DNA of 64,000 nt from an uncultured Lachnospiraceae bacterium (GTDB lineage Bacteria; Bacillota; Clostridia; Lachnospirales; Lachnospiraceae), in the NCBI GenBank assembly GCA_910587155.1, contig CAJULA010000015.1, forward strand, positions 1-64,000, written 5' to 3'. The notes beneath the pieces are model-generated. The model was given only the letters and a program-made list of their open reading frames with translations. It did no database searches and was not told where the DNA came from. The first letter of the stretch is position 1. Every line of letters starts with the position of its first letter. This document shows positions 23,720-31,673 of this stretch, in pieces. Position numbers and translations under genes: made by a program.

Positions 23720-25315
23720 TCACAGCGTCACAATCTTCACTTCCGGTATCAGCCGCTCCAGATCTTCCTTGCTGCAGATCTCGGTCCCGGGGTACTGCAG
23801 GGAGCCCGCGGCAGCGGCCATCCCATAGGCAAACATCTCTTCCATGGGAAGCCCGCGGTTGATGGCCAGACAGAAGCCGGCAACCATGGAATCCCCGGCG
23901 CCCTGGATACCTCTGATATTGACCGGCACCGACTCCGCGTACAGCCGTTTTTCCCGGCTCAGCAGATAGGCCCCTTCCTGACCGAGAGAAATGCACACAT
24001 AGTTTACACCCGTTTCTACAATCTCCCCTGCTTTTCTGAGAATGGCTTCTCTGTCCCCCGCATCAATTCCGTAAGTATCGCAAAATTCGTTTACGTTGGG
24101 CTTCATCAGATAGGGCACTGCATGAACGCCCTGTCTGAGCAGGTGTCCCGCCGCGTCCAAAATCGTTTTGACACCTCTTCGATTGGCCATGCGGATGATC
24201 TTTTCATAGATATCAGGCAGTACGCCGCCCGGTACGCTGCCGTCCAGGACGATGATATTCGTCTGTTCCATCCAGCTTTCAATCTTTTCCATCAGGCGTT
24301 CCTGTTCTTCACTGCCTACGCAGCCTCCGTTTTCATTGAATTCTGTCATCACGCCGTATTCATTTTCGAAGATCTTTACGTTGGTGCGGATACCACCCTC
24401 CACAATGACAAAATCATGGCGTACGCCCTGATCATCCAGCGCCTTCTCCACGATTCTGGCATCGGCGGAATAGTTGAATCCCAGGCAGAGTGTCAGCTCC
24501 TGAAAATGGGTCAGCGCAATGCTGACATTGATTCCCTTTCCGGAAATATTGTTCTGCACCCGTTTCAGACGGTGCGTTTTTCCCCGCTCCATCCGCTCCA
24601 CATTGATGGTTTTGTCGATACAGGGATTCATCGTAACCGTGATCACCCTGGACTCATATTTCTCCCATCTGCTGAAGTATTCCTCCACCCAGTCCGACAT
24701 GGCCCGGAAAATAATCCATACTGACGTAGCGCCTGCGTCCTGGCAGCCCACGGCTTTGTCTCCAAAGTATTTGGCCCGGCCAAAGCGCGCTTTGACATTT
24801 TTTGTATACTCCACACCGACGGCCGCCGCGGTGGCGGCATTTTTCATGCCCTCGCAAAAGCCCGCCCGCTCCGCCACACTCTTTTCCAGGGCAATGACAG
24901 CCGGCTCCAGGGCATCCACCATTGTCTTGTCGCCGATCTGGGCGCCGCCCCTTTTCTTGATGGCGTTTAAGGAGTAGCGGAAAATCTCCGCAAAATCCTG
25001 CAGATCCATGGTGAGACTGGCCGGACGTCTGACCGTTCCGGAAATAAACATGGTGCCGAAAAGGACACCGGAAGCGCCGCCCATGGTATCAATGAGCACA
25101 TTGCCCACTGCCACAAGCACATCCTCCGTACTCTGGAATTTCATACAGGAAAGCTCCTGCCACACTTCCTTAAAGCCGATAGTCATGCCTTTTCCATGAT
25201 CCCCGTCTCCGATCACACTGTCAATCTCTGTCAGCAGTGCTTCATTTTTCATCACCTGCTCCGACACATACAGGATCATCTGTCTCAGTTCTTCTATCGT
25301 AATATGATTTTTCAT
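23720..25315 (-). CDS. DhaL-PfkB fusion: dihydroxyacetone-kinase L domain joined to a 1-phosphofructokinase-like kinase
   Basis: A 531-residue bifunctional protein (ATG 25315, MKNHITIEELRQMILYVSEQ). Residues 1-205 are DhaL, the nucleotide-binding subunit of dihydroxyacetone kinases: Mg-binding EIDSVIGDGDHGKGM, GGASGVLFGT, IGDKTMVDALEPA and CQDAGATSV are all intact. From about residue 225 the chain is PfkB of the 1-phosphofructokinase/tagatose-6-phosphate kinase type: VTMNPCIDKTINVE at the start, NISGKGINVS for substrate, MKPNVNEF, and the catalytic-base motif QGAGDSMVAGF. A DhaK gene ends 11 bp upstream, so the L domain has its expected partner. The fusion implies that two phosphorylations in one pathway are coupled. 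I know of no standard enzyme with this layout. Confidence 0.85.
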   Translation of the reverse strand: MKNHITIEELRQMILYVSEQVMKNEALLTEIDSVIGDGDHGKGMTIGFKEVWQELSCMKFQSTEDVLVAVGNVLIDTMGGASGVLFGTMFISGTVRRPASLTMDLQDFAEIFRYSLNAIKKRGGAQIGDKTMVDALEPAVIALEKSVAERAGFCEGMKNAATAAAVGVEYTKNVKARFGRAKYFGDKAVGCQDAGATSVWIIFRAMSDWVEEYFSRWEKYESRVITVTMNPCIDKTINVERMERGKTHRLKRVQNNISGKGINVSIALTHFQELTLCLGFNYSADARIVEKALDDQGVRHDFVIVEGGIRTNVKIFENEYGVMTEFNENGGCVGSEEQERLMEKIESWMEQTNIIVLDGSVPGGVLPDIYEKIIRMANRRGVKTILDAAGHLLRQGVHAVPYLMKPNVNEFCDTYGIDAGDREAILRKAGEIVETGVNYVCISLGQEGAYLLSREKRLYAESVPVNIRGIQGAGDSMVAGFCLAINRGLPMEEMFAYGMAAAAGSLQYPGTEICSKEDLERLIPEVKIVTL

Positions 25316-25326
25316 ACGGATTCCCC

Positions 25327-26334
25327 TCAGTTCTGCCAGCACTTGATCATAGGTGATGACGCAGGCATATCATACAGCCGTTTCAGTTCTTCATCCAGTC
25401 TGAGGATGCTGATGGAGCAGCCGCCAGACAGGGGCTGGAACAGCCTGTCCATGATAATATGGTGGATCTGAATGGACTGCGCAGACAGGATATCCACCGC
25501 TTTACGGGCGATGATACACTGTTCCATGGCGCTTGTCATGCCATAGGCATTGATAAGCACTGCCACTTCATCGAGAGAAGTGAGTTTTGCTTCACGCAAA
25601 AGGTAAGACATCATGGTTTCCACGATTTCATCCGCACTGCGGTTCTGCTCCACAAGGACGCCATTTTCACCGTTAAAGCCTTTGCCGTACTCCACCTGGC
25701 CTTCCTGCATTCTGTGTACCAGCTCTCCGCTTCCCGGGATATAGCCGGAACTGACAGCCGCCCCAAAGGTTGTCACACGCTCGTTGGCCTTCTGGGCCAC
25801 CCGTGCCGTCTCGGCCAGGGAATATCCCGCCGCTGACGCTGCGCCCGCAATTTTAATTACAAAAGCCACCCCGGCCTGCCCCCGGCGTTCCTCTTTCCGT
25901 TCCCCCATCAGGCCGGATATGTCATCCGACACTTTGATACAGCGCGTCTCAATATTTTCCAGCTGCGCCAGTTCTCCGGCCAGTTCATAGTTCAATACAT
26001 CTCCCGCATGATTGGTGCAGATATACAATGCGCCCCTGTCGGTGGGAAGTGCCTGCGTGACATTAACAATAAACCGGGCCGGCGGCGCGGTAAAAACCGC
26101 CCCCATCACCGCACCGTCAGCCAGGCCGTCCCCGACAAATCCCACACTCCATGGTTCATTGCCCGCACCTCCGCCCGTGATCACGGAAACCTTCTGCCTG
26201 CAATTGAGTCTGATGAATCCGTTCAGTCTCTGATTTTTCCCCTTCACCTTGACGAAACGGCCCGGATAGACCCGCAGGTAGCCGTTGACCATCTCCTCCA
26301 CCGCCGTTTCCGCATGATTTATAAATCCTCTCAA
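25327..26334 (-). CDS. DhaK-like kinase subunit with both active-site histidines replaced
   Basis: Homologue of the substrate-binding subunit of dihydroxyacetone kinase, 335 residues. Start chosen at TTG 26334 (giving MRGFINHAET, like the canonical M-x-x-FIN) because GGAGGAAGAGGGA sits directly before it; the ATG at 26349 lies within that signal. The fold is clear, and the Asp of NHAGDVLNYE (E. coli Asp109) is kept. But the GSGHEP motif reads GAGNEP and the GIHGEPG motif reads GFNGENG, so the residues equivalent to E. coli His56 and His218, the latter binding substrate covalently, are both Asn. The paralogue at 47362 keeps both His. A changed substrate or mechanism is likely, or loss of activity. 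Confidence 0.88.
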   Translation of the reverse strand: MRGFINHAETAVEEMVNGYLRVYPGRFVKVKGKNQRLNGFIRLNCRQKVSVITGGGAGNEPWSVGFVGDGLADGAVMGAVFTAPPARFIVNVTQALPTDRGALYICTNHAGDVLNYELAGELAQLENIETRCIKVSDDISGLMGERKEERRGQAGVAFVIKIAGAASAAGYSLAETARVAQKANERVTTFGAAVSSGYIPGSGELVHRMQEGQVEYGKGFNGENGVLVEQNRSADEIVETMMSYLLREAKLTSLDEVAVLINAYGMTSAMEQCIIARKAVDILSAQSIQIHHIIMDRLFQPLSGGCSISILRLDEELKRLYDMPASSPMIKCWQN

Positions 26335-26423
26335 TCCCTCTTCCTCCATCGCCGCCTGCGCAGACCGGCCCGGCCAGGCATACTTACAGGCGCAGGCCGT
26401 TTATCTGCCGCCCCACGACAACA

Positions 26424-26446
26424 GTCTGCGCAGTGAGTGCGCAGAC
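26424..26446 (-). terminator. hairpin in the 127-bp gap before the DhaK-like gene
   Basis: GTCTGCGCA-GTGAG-TGCGCAGAC is a perfect 9-bp stem; the word CTGCGCAGAC also occurs at 26356-26365. There is no T-run on either side, so an attenuator or RNA-processing stem that lowers expression of the downstream DhaK genes is more likely than a full terminator. Confidence 0.4.
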
Positions 26447-26461
26447 CTGTCTGAACTGTTG

Positions 26462-27406
26462 CTATCCTTCATTTTTTGCTATGATTTCCTGTATCGTCTC
26501 CCTGGAGATCTTCCCTTCCATAGGGCCAAACGCCATCATATTGAGTGCGCCGGCCGCAGCCCCTTCTTTTGCAGCCTGTTCCAGTGATTTTCCTTCCGCC
26601 AGTGCAGAGATAAAGGCACCGTCATAGCTGTCTCCCGCGCCGGTGGCATCCACCGGTTTTACCGGGTATACACCCATCTCCAGACAGCCGCCGTCTCTTG
26701 TGTAGACGCTGGAGCCTTTGGACCCCCGTTTGAGTACCAGCAGCTCCAGCCCCGGATTCTGAAAGCACGTGCGCACCGCAGTCTCTATGTCTTTCTCCCC
26801 TGTGATAGTCAACAGCTCCTCGATCCCCGGCATAAAGATATTTGTCTCCTCAAATACTTCCCGGATGATCTGAAATTCTTCCGGCCGCCGGATCAGTTCC
26901 AGACGGATATTCGGATCAAAGGATATTTTCGCGCCCGCCTTTTTCATGCGGTGCAGCATCCGTACAATCGCCTGGGCAAATTCCGGTTTGGCCGAAAGAG
27001 AACAGCCCATGATGTGAAAATATTTCGCCCCTTCCAATGCCTCATCGGTGGGTTCTCCCACGCTGACGGCTGCAGAATTGCCCATATGAAAGAGGAATTT
27101 CCGATCGCCATTGGCAAAATAGGTGACAAATGCCACCCCAGTGGGCAGATCGCTGTTTTCTTTCACATACGTGCAGTCCACACCGTCATGCCGGAGGCGC
27201 TTCAAGATCGCCTGCCCGAAATCATCCGCGCCCACGCCGCCGATCACGCCGGTGGAATGTCCCAGTCTGGCCGCCGTACTGATAAAGATACCCGGCGCAC
27301 CGCTGGGGAAAGGGCCTCGGAAAAGGTCCGCCTGATCCAGGGGCACATCTTCTTTCTCCCGCATCACTTCACACAGAAGATCCCCCATCGTCCATATCTC
27401 AGCCAT
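26462..27406 (-). CDS. PfkB-family carbohydrate kinase
   Basis: Sugar kinase of the ribokinase family, 314 residues. Landmarks: N-terminal GDLLCEVMRE, the substrate loop FPSGAPGIFISTAARLG, signature 1 GVIGGVGADDFG, KISFDPNIRLELIR, and the phosphate-binding and catalytic motif DATGAGDSYDGAFISAL with the base Asp. The closest types by these motifs are fructokinases, 2-keto-3-deoxygluconate kinases and tagatose-type kinases, which cannot be told apart from sequence alone. It follows the VOC gene by 12 bp and is in the same transcription unit as the aldolase and phosphofructokinase. Confidence 0.88.
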   Translation of the reverse strand: MAEIWTMGDLLCEVMREKEDVPLDQADLFRGPFPSGAPGIFISTAARLGHSTGVIGGVGADDFGQAILKRLRHDGVDCTYVKENSDLPTGVAFVTYFANGDRKFLFHMGNSAAVSVGEPTDEALEGAKYFHIMGCSLSAKPEFAQAIVRMLHRMKKAGAKISFDPNIRLELIRRPEEFQIIREVFEETNIFMPGIEELLTITGEKDIETAVRTCFQNPGLELLVLKRGSKGSSVYTRDGGCLEMGVYPVKPVDATGAGDSYDGAFISALAEGKSLEQAAKEGAAAGALNMMAFGPMEGKISRETIQEIIAKNEG

Positions 27407-27418
27407 ATTCGTTCTCCT

Positions 27419-27802
27419 CTAATATTTTTGCAAAAATTCCACGATTTCATGATTGGGGCCTTCGATGCAGATGTATCTCACCCCGTTTTCCCAGAAGGGC
27501 AATGTCGTCGGGCCTTCCGCAATGGAAAGCTGCTGTTCCTGCGCCTGTCTTGTCACTGCCTCAATGTCATTGACCGCCAGGGCAATGTGGTCGATAGCGC
27601 CTCTTGCCTGTGCGCAGCCTTCTTTTTCATAGGTTTCGATCAAAATGTCCCCGCAGGAAAAGAACCGTACCAGCCCGCCGTTATTGGTGGTTTCATAGAT
27701 GCTCTGAAATCCGAGCGCTTCATAAAACTGTTTCGTCGCTTCCATATCCTGTGTGGGAATCCCCACATGTTGATAGCCTGTTACAAAATCTGTCAGTGCC
27801 AT
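27419..27802 (-). CDS. VOC-family (glyoxalase-like) protein
   Basis: Single-chain vicinal-oxygen-chelate protein of 127 residues with two beta-alpha-beta-beta-beta modules. The four usual metal ligands can be placed: His in YQHVGIPTQ (12), Glu in ILIETYE (about 58), His in IDHIALAVN (about 72) and Glu in HEIVEFLQ (about 122). It could be a glyoxalase I detoxifying methylglyoxal, which forms from the dihydroxyacetone phosphate this cluster should produce, or an isomerase of a sugar intermediate. Twelve bases separate it from the kinase gene and 11 from the phosphofructokinase gene. Confidence 0.8.
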   Translation of the reverse strand: MALTDFVTGYQHVGIPTQDMEATKQFYEALGFQSIYETTNNGGLVRFFSCGDILIETYEKEGCAQARGAIDHIALAVNDIEAVTRQAQEQQLSIAEGPTTLPFWENGVRYICIEGPNHEIVEFLQKY

Positions 27803-27813
27803 ACTCTCCTCCT

Positions 27814-28755
27814 CTACAGTTCAAACCAGTCAAATTCTTTCTTGTTTGCGGCGCAGGAAAGATCCAGATAGCCATATTGTCCGTCCTTATATACCACGTA
27901 GACATTTTTGATGCCCTGATCGGCAGCCTGTACCGCATATTTGGCAAACCCCGCCGCATGAATGCGTTCCCGCGCAGTCGGCACACCGCCCCTTTGCTGG
28001 TAGCCCAGCAGATTGCATTTCAGATTAACGTGCAGTTTTTCCCGTACATACTCCGCAGCTTCCAGCATCTGATAGCACCCTTCGGCAAAGGTAATGAGTA
28101 CGTAATCTCTCTGCGGATCGGCCAGGACTTCCTCCACCTTTTTGCAGATCTCTTCGTTGGTCATCGGTTTTTCCACCAGTACGCTGCAGTCCGCCATACC
28201 CATCAGCACGGAGCTGTGGGTCAGATACCCGTCCCAGGCACCCAATGTCTCCACGAAGAATACCCGGCCCGGCAGAGACAATGCCGTATCCGAAATGTCG
28301 TCGATATAGTTGACCTGTTTATTCAGCGCCGTGTCAAATCCCAGTGTGTAATCACTGCCATAGATGTTGTTGTCAATGGTGCCGGGAATGCCCACCACAT
28401 TGAGGGCGCTGTCTGCCTCATGGAGGGCCAGGGCTCCTTTAAAGGAGCCGTCCCCGCCGATGACAATCAAGGTGTCAATGTGATTCTTTCTCAGGTTTTC
28501 CGCCAGTTTTTCCCGCATACCTGCTTCTTTGAGTTCCGGGAGCCGTCCCGTCCGCAGAACGGTTCCGCCCAGTTTATACCAGCCCTGTACATCACTGACT
28601 TCCAGTTTCCTGTAGTCATCATCCCGGATGCCCAGAAATCCCCGTCTGTAACCGTATACCGTATGCCCCTTTTCCGACGCGCATTTTACGATCTGCGCCA
28701 GGCAGGGGTTCATGCCCGGGGAATCTCCGCCGCTGGTGATCACCGCAATATTCAT
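27814..28755 (-). CDS. phosphofructokinase-family enzyme with altered sugar-phosphate pocket
   Basis: ATP-type 6-phosphofructokinase homologue of 313 residues. The nucleotide side is normal: ITSGGDSPGMNPC at the start and IGGDGSFKGA in the Mg-ATP loop. The substrate side differs from the standard enzyme. TIDND reads TIDNN (catalytic Asp127 kept, Asp129 to Asn), the MGR motif of the fructose-6-phosphate site reads LGA in FVETLGAWDGYL, and the His of LGH-x-QRGG (His249) is Tyr in LLGYQQRGG. Glu222 (TFAEG) and Arg252 are kept. It may phosphorylate another ketose or sugar phosphate. It is followed by the aldolase gene's product in the expected pathway order. Confidence 0.85.
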   Translation of the reverse strand: MNIAVITSGGDSPGMNPCLAQIVKCASEKGHTVYGYRRGFLGIRDDDYRKLEVSDVQGWYKLGGTVLRTGRLPELKEAGMREKLAENLRKNHIDTLIVIGGDGSFKGALALHEADSALNVVGIPGTIDNNIYGSDYTLGFDTALNKQVNYIDDISDTALSLPGRVFFVETLGAWDGYLTHSSVLMGMADCSVLVEKPMTNEEICKKVEEVLADPQRDYVLITFAEGCYQMLEAAEYVREKLHVNLKCNLLGYQQRGGVPTARERIHAAGFAKYAVQAADQGIKNVYVVYKDGQYGYLDLSCAANKKEFDWFEL

Positions 28756-28776
28756 AGGTTTCCTCCTATCGGCCGC

Positions 28777-29634
28777 TCAGGCTTTTCCGGCACTGCCGAA
28801 GATATCAATCTTGCCGGCCACAATTTTGGCGCAGACATCTTTTACCGGTCCCACATATTTGCGGGGATCAAATTCTGATTCCGGATTTTTCGCTGCCATT
28901 TCGCGGATCGTTGCCGCATAAGCCGCTTTCAGTTCGGTTCCCACATTGATCTTGCTCATGCCCATCTGGACACATTTTTTGAAATCTTCCACCGGAACGC
29001 CGGAGCCGCCGTGCAGTACGAGCGGGCAGTCAGTGATCTTGAGTATTTTTTCCAGTCTCTCAAAGTCCAGCTTGGGCTCACTCTTGTAAAAGCCGTGCAC
29101 GGTGCCGATTGCCACTGCCAGCGCGTCGATGCCTGTCTCTTCCACGTATCTGGGAACATCATCCGGATCGGTGAAGGTAGCGGAAGCGTCTTCCACAACA
29201 ATATGCTCTTCTTTGCCGCCTACTTTGCCCAGTTCGGCCTCCACAGAGCAGCCATACTCTTTTGCAAATTCTACGATCGCTTTGGATTCCGCGATATTGG
29301 TCTCATAGTCTTTGGCGGAAGCATCCACCATCACGGAGGTAAAGCCGCATTTGATCGCTTCTTTGATCAGATCATAGTCGGTGGCATGATCCAGATGAAG
29401 GCATACGGGAATGTCCACGGACTCAGCCATACCTTTTACCATACCTGCCGTCTGGCGCAGTCCTATGTATTTGATGGCGCCCATGCTGGCCATCATGATA
29501 ACCGGTGAGTTCTTGGAAACAGCCCCCTGGATGATACCCTGTGCATCTTCGTATCCATTGAAATTAAATCCGCCCACTGCATAGTGTTCTTTTCTTGTAT
29601 TTGCCAGTATCTCTTTTAAAGTAACCAGTGCCAT
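28777..29634 (-). CDS. class II ketose-bisphosphate aldolase
   Basis: Zinc-dependent aldolase of 285 residues that reversibly cleaves a ketose 1,6-bisphosphate (fructose or tagatose type) into dihydroxyacetone phosphate and an aldehyde. Zinc and catalytic motifs: LHLDHATDYDLI (Asp base and first His), EAELGKVGGKE, the His in IGTVHGFYKSE, and LHGGSGVPVEDF with the third His and phosphate loop; INVGTELKAAY ends the active site. Length and gaps favour the GatY/KbaY/FbaA short-form group. It lies between the ROK kinase and the phosphofructokinase-like gene. Confidence 0.92.
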   Translation of the reverse strand: MALVTLKEILANTRKEHYAVGGFNFNGYEDAQGIIQGAVSKNSPVIMMASMGAIKYIGLRQTAGMVKGMAESVDIPVCLHLDHATDYDLIKEAIKCGFTSVMVDASAKDYETNIAESKAIVEFAKEYGCSVEAELGKVGGKEEHIVVEDASATFTDPDDVPRYVEETGIDALAVAIGTVHGFYKSEPKLDFERLEKILKITDCPLVLHGGSGVPVEDFKKCVQMGMSKINVGTELKAAYAATIREMAAKNPESEFDPRKYVGPVKDVCAKIVAGKIDIFGSAGKA

Positions 29635-29665
29635 AGTTTTTTTCTCCTTATCTTGTTGTATCGTA

Positions 29666-30643
29666 TCAATGTCTTTGGTGTTCCAGCTTTTGTTTCAACA
29701 TCCAGTACGCGCCATAGAGAACCACCCTGTCATTCATAACCGAATACCTGATGGTATCTTCCTCTATCGGCGCCAGGCATCTTTCCCTCAGCACGCGCAG
29801 CATCTCTTCTTCAAAAAATTTCCTCGCTTTTGTGATGCCGCCGCCCAGGACAATGGCCTGGGGATTTAACAGGTTTAAGAGGTTACTGATGCCGACGCCC
29901 AGATAATGCCCTTCCGTCCGGTAACACTCCAGTGCATAGGCATCTCCCCGCTCCGCAGCTTCCGTGAGGATTCTTCCCTCTACTTTTTCCGGGTCATAAT
30001 CAATGGAAGCAAGCACATCATTTTTCACACCTCTTGCTATGTCTTCCCTTACCCGGCGGCTGACAGCCGTCCCCGAAGCATACAGTTCGAAGCACCCTCT
30101 GGAACCGCAGGGGCATTCCGGGCCGTTCGGATCAATGCTCATATGCCCCACTTCTCCCGCCGCGTCGTTACTGCCGCGGTAAATCTCTCCGTCCATGATG
30201 ATGCCGCCGCCGCAGCCGGTGCTGACAGTCATATAAAGAATGTTTTTCAGTCCCTTTGCCACACCGCACCTTACTTCTGCCAGCGCGCCCAGATTCCCGT
30301 CATTTTCCAGAAAAACAGGCTTCCCGAAGTCTTCCCGCAGCCGCTTTACAATGGGGAAATCATGCCAGCCCATCAGCGGCGCATGGACAATGATGCCTTC
30401 CTCTGCTTTCAGAGGGCCGGGACTGCCCACACCGATGCCCAGTACCTCTTCCCTGTTGACCGCAAAATGTTCTATGATATGCTCCAGCACACCTTTTGTA
30501 TTCTGGTAAACCGCTTCCTCCCCCTTAAACGTCTGCGATTTTACCACATGGAAATAATCGTCCACCGGCTCTCCGTCTTCCGTAAACAGGGCCCCTGTCG
30601 TCTTCGTCCCGCCGATGTCCATGATCAGAAAATATTTTTTCAT
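29666..30643 (-). CDS. ROK-family sugar kinase
   Basis: Sugar kinase of the ROK family, 325 residues from ATG 30643 (MKKYFLIMDIGGTKTTGALF). It has the ATP phosphate loop DIGGTKT, the catalytic Asp in VFLENDGNLGAL, the second glycine loop in STGCGGGIIMDGEI, and the ROK zinc motif PNGPECPCGSRGCFE. No N-terminal helix-turn-helix is present, so it is an enzyme and not a repressor. Encoded immediately after the ribose-type permease gene, it probably phosphorylates the imported sugar, as the allose kinase does in the E. coli als operon (analogy, not proof). Confidence 0.9.
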   Translation of the reverse strand: MKKYFLIMDIGGTKTTGALFTEDGEPVDDYFHVVKSQTFKGEEAVYQNTKGVLEHIIEHFAVNREEVLGIGVGSPGPLKAEEGIIVHAPLMGWHDFPIVKRLREDFGKPVFLENDGNLGALAEVRCGVAKGLKNILYMTVSTGCGGGIIMDGEIYRGSNDAAGEVGHMSIDPNGPECPCGSRGCFELYASGTAVSRRVREDIARGVKNDVLASIDYDPEKVEGRILTEAAERGDAYALECYRTEGHYLGVGISNLLNLLNPQAIVLGGGITKARKFFEEEMLRVLRERCLAPIEEDTIRYSVMNDRVVLYGAYWMLKQKLEHQRH

Positions 30644-30665
30644 AAGTATGTAGGTATCCTTTTTC

Positions 30666-31652
30666 TCAGTTTCTTCCGCGTTTCTGTGCCATATCCAGGA
30701 CAACTGCCAGAATGATGATGCAGCCGATTACCACGTTCTGCCAGTAAGAGTAGATCTGCAGCAGGTCCATACCTGTTTTGATTACGGCGATAACCGCGCA
30801 GCCGAACATGGCTCTTGCCACGGAGCCGCTGCCGCCGGAAAGGCTGGTGCCGCCCAGTACAGTGGAAGCGATGGCGAACATTTCATACGTATCGCCTGCA
30901 TTTGGCTGACCGTTTTGCAGTTTGGAAGCGATACAGATACCGCAGAGGCCCGCCGTAACACCGCAGAGCGTATGGCTGAGCATTGTCACTCTGCGCACGT
31001 TAATGCCGCTCAGATGCGCTACATTGCGGTTACTGCCCACTGCAAAGACATGGCGTCCAAATACGGTCCTGGAAAGCAGCACATGCATAAATACAACGAC
31101 GATCACGGTAAAGATCACGACTACGGGAACAGCGCCGTTTGGCATGGACTCCGTGGGCAGGATACGCTTTGCGCCCAGATAGGAGAAGCTGTCAGGAAGC
31201 CCGTAAACCGGCTGTCCGCCTGTGATGATAAATGCCACACCACGCAGAGCCGTCATCGTCGACAAGGTACAGATCATGGGGATTACATCAAAGTATGCAA
31301 TCAGTACGCCGTTGATGGCGCCGCAGATGGCGCCTACCAAAATACCTGTCACAACCAGCAAAAGGATCGCAAAAGGCGCACCCATGTTGGGAAATTTCAG
31401 GCCGGCATAGGAGGCGATGATGCCTGCCACACCCGCCACGGATCCTACGGAAATATCAATACCTCCAAGGATAATAACGTAAGTCAGGCCCGATGCCAGA
31501 AGGGCATTGGTACACATCTGGGATAAAATATTGCTCACATTTCTGGAGCTGAAAAAGGTGTTGCTCGCCGTGCCGAATCCGATGCAGAGCAGGATCAGCA
31601 CTACCACCACGATATTTTCACTTACTAAACTTTTCACTTTTGCTTTATTCAT
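30666..31652 (-). CDS. sugar ABC transporter permease (RbsC type)
   Basis: Membrane subunit of a ribose/allose/xylose-type (CUT2) ABC importer, 328 residues with eight or more hydrophobic helices. Landmarks: LLASGLTYVIILGGIDISVG near residue 52-71, typical of BPD_transp_2 permeases, the cytoplasmic loop LSRTVFGRHVFAVGSN, and VLGGTSLSGGSGSVARAMFG at the coupling region. The protein would form a homodimeric pore with the ATPase encoded 21 bp upstream. Confidence 0.93.
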   Translation of the reverse strand: MNKAKVKSLVSENIVVVVLILLCIGFGTASNTFFSSRNVSNILSQMCTNALLASGLTYVIILGGIDISVGSVAGVAGIIASYAGLKFPNMGAPFAILLLVVTGILVGAICGAINGVLIAYFDVIPMICTLSTMTALRGVAFIITGGQPVYGLPDSFSYLGAKRILPTESMPNGAVPVVVIFTVIVVVFMHVLLSRTVFGRHVFAVGSNRNVAHLSGINVRRVTMLSHTLCGVTAGLCGICIASKLQNGQPNAGDTYEMFAIASTVLGGTSLSGGSGSVARAMFGCAVIAVIKTGMDLLQIYSYWQNVVIGCIIILAVVLDMAQKRGRN

Positions 31653-31673
31653 CTCATCAACCTTCCTATCTGA

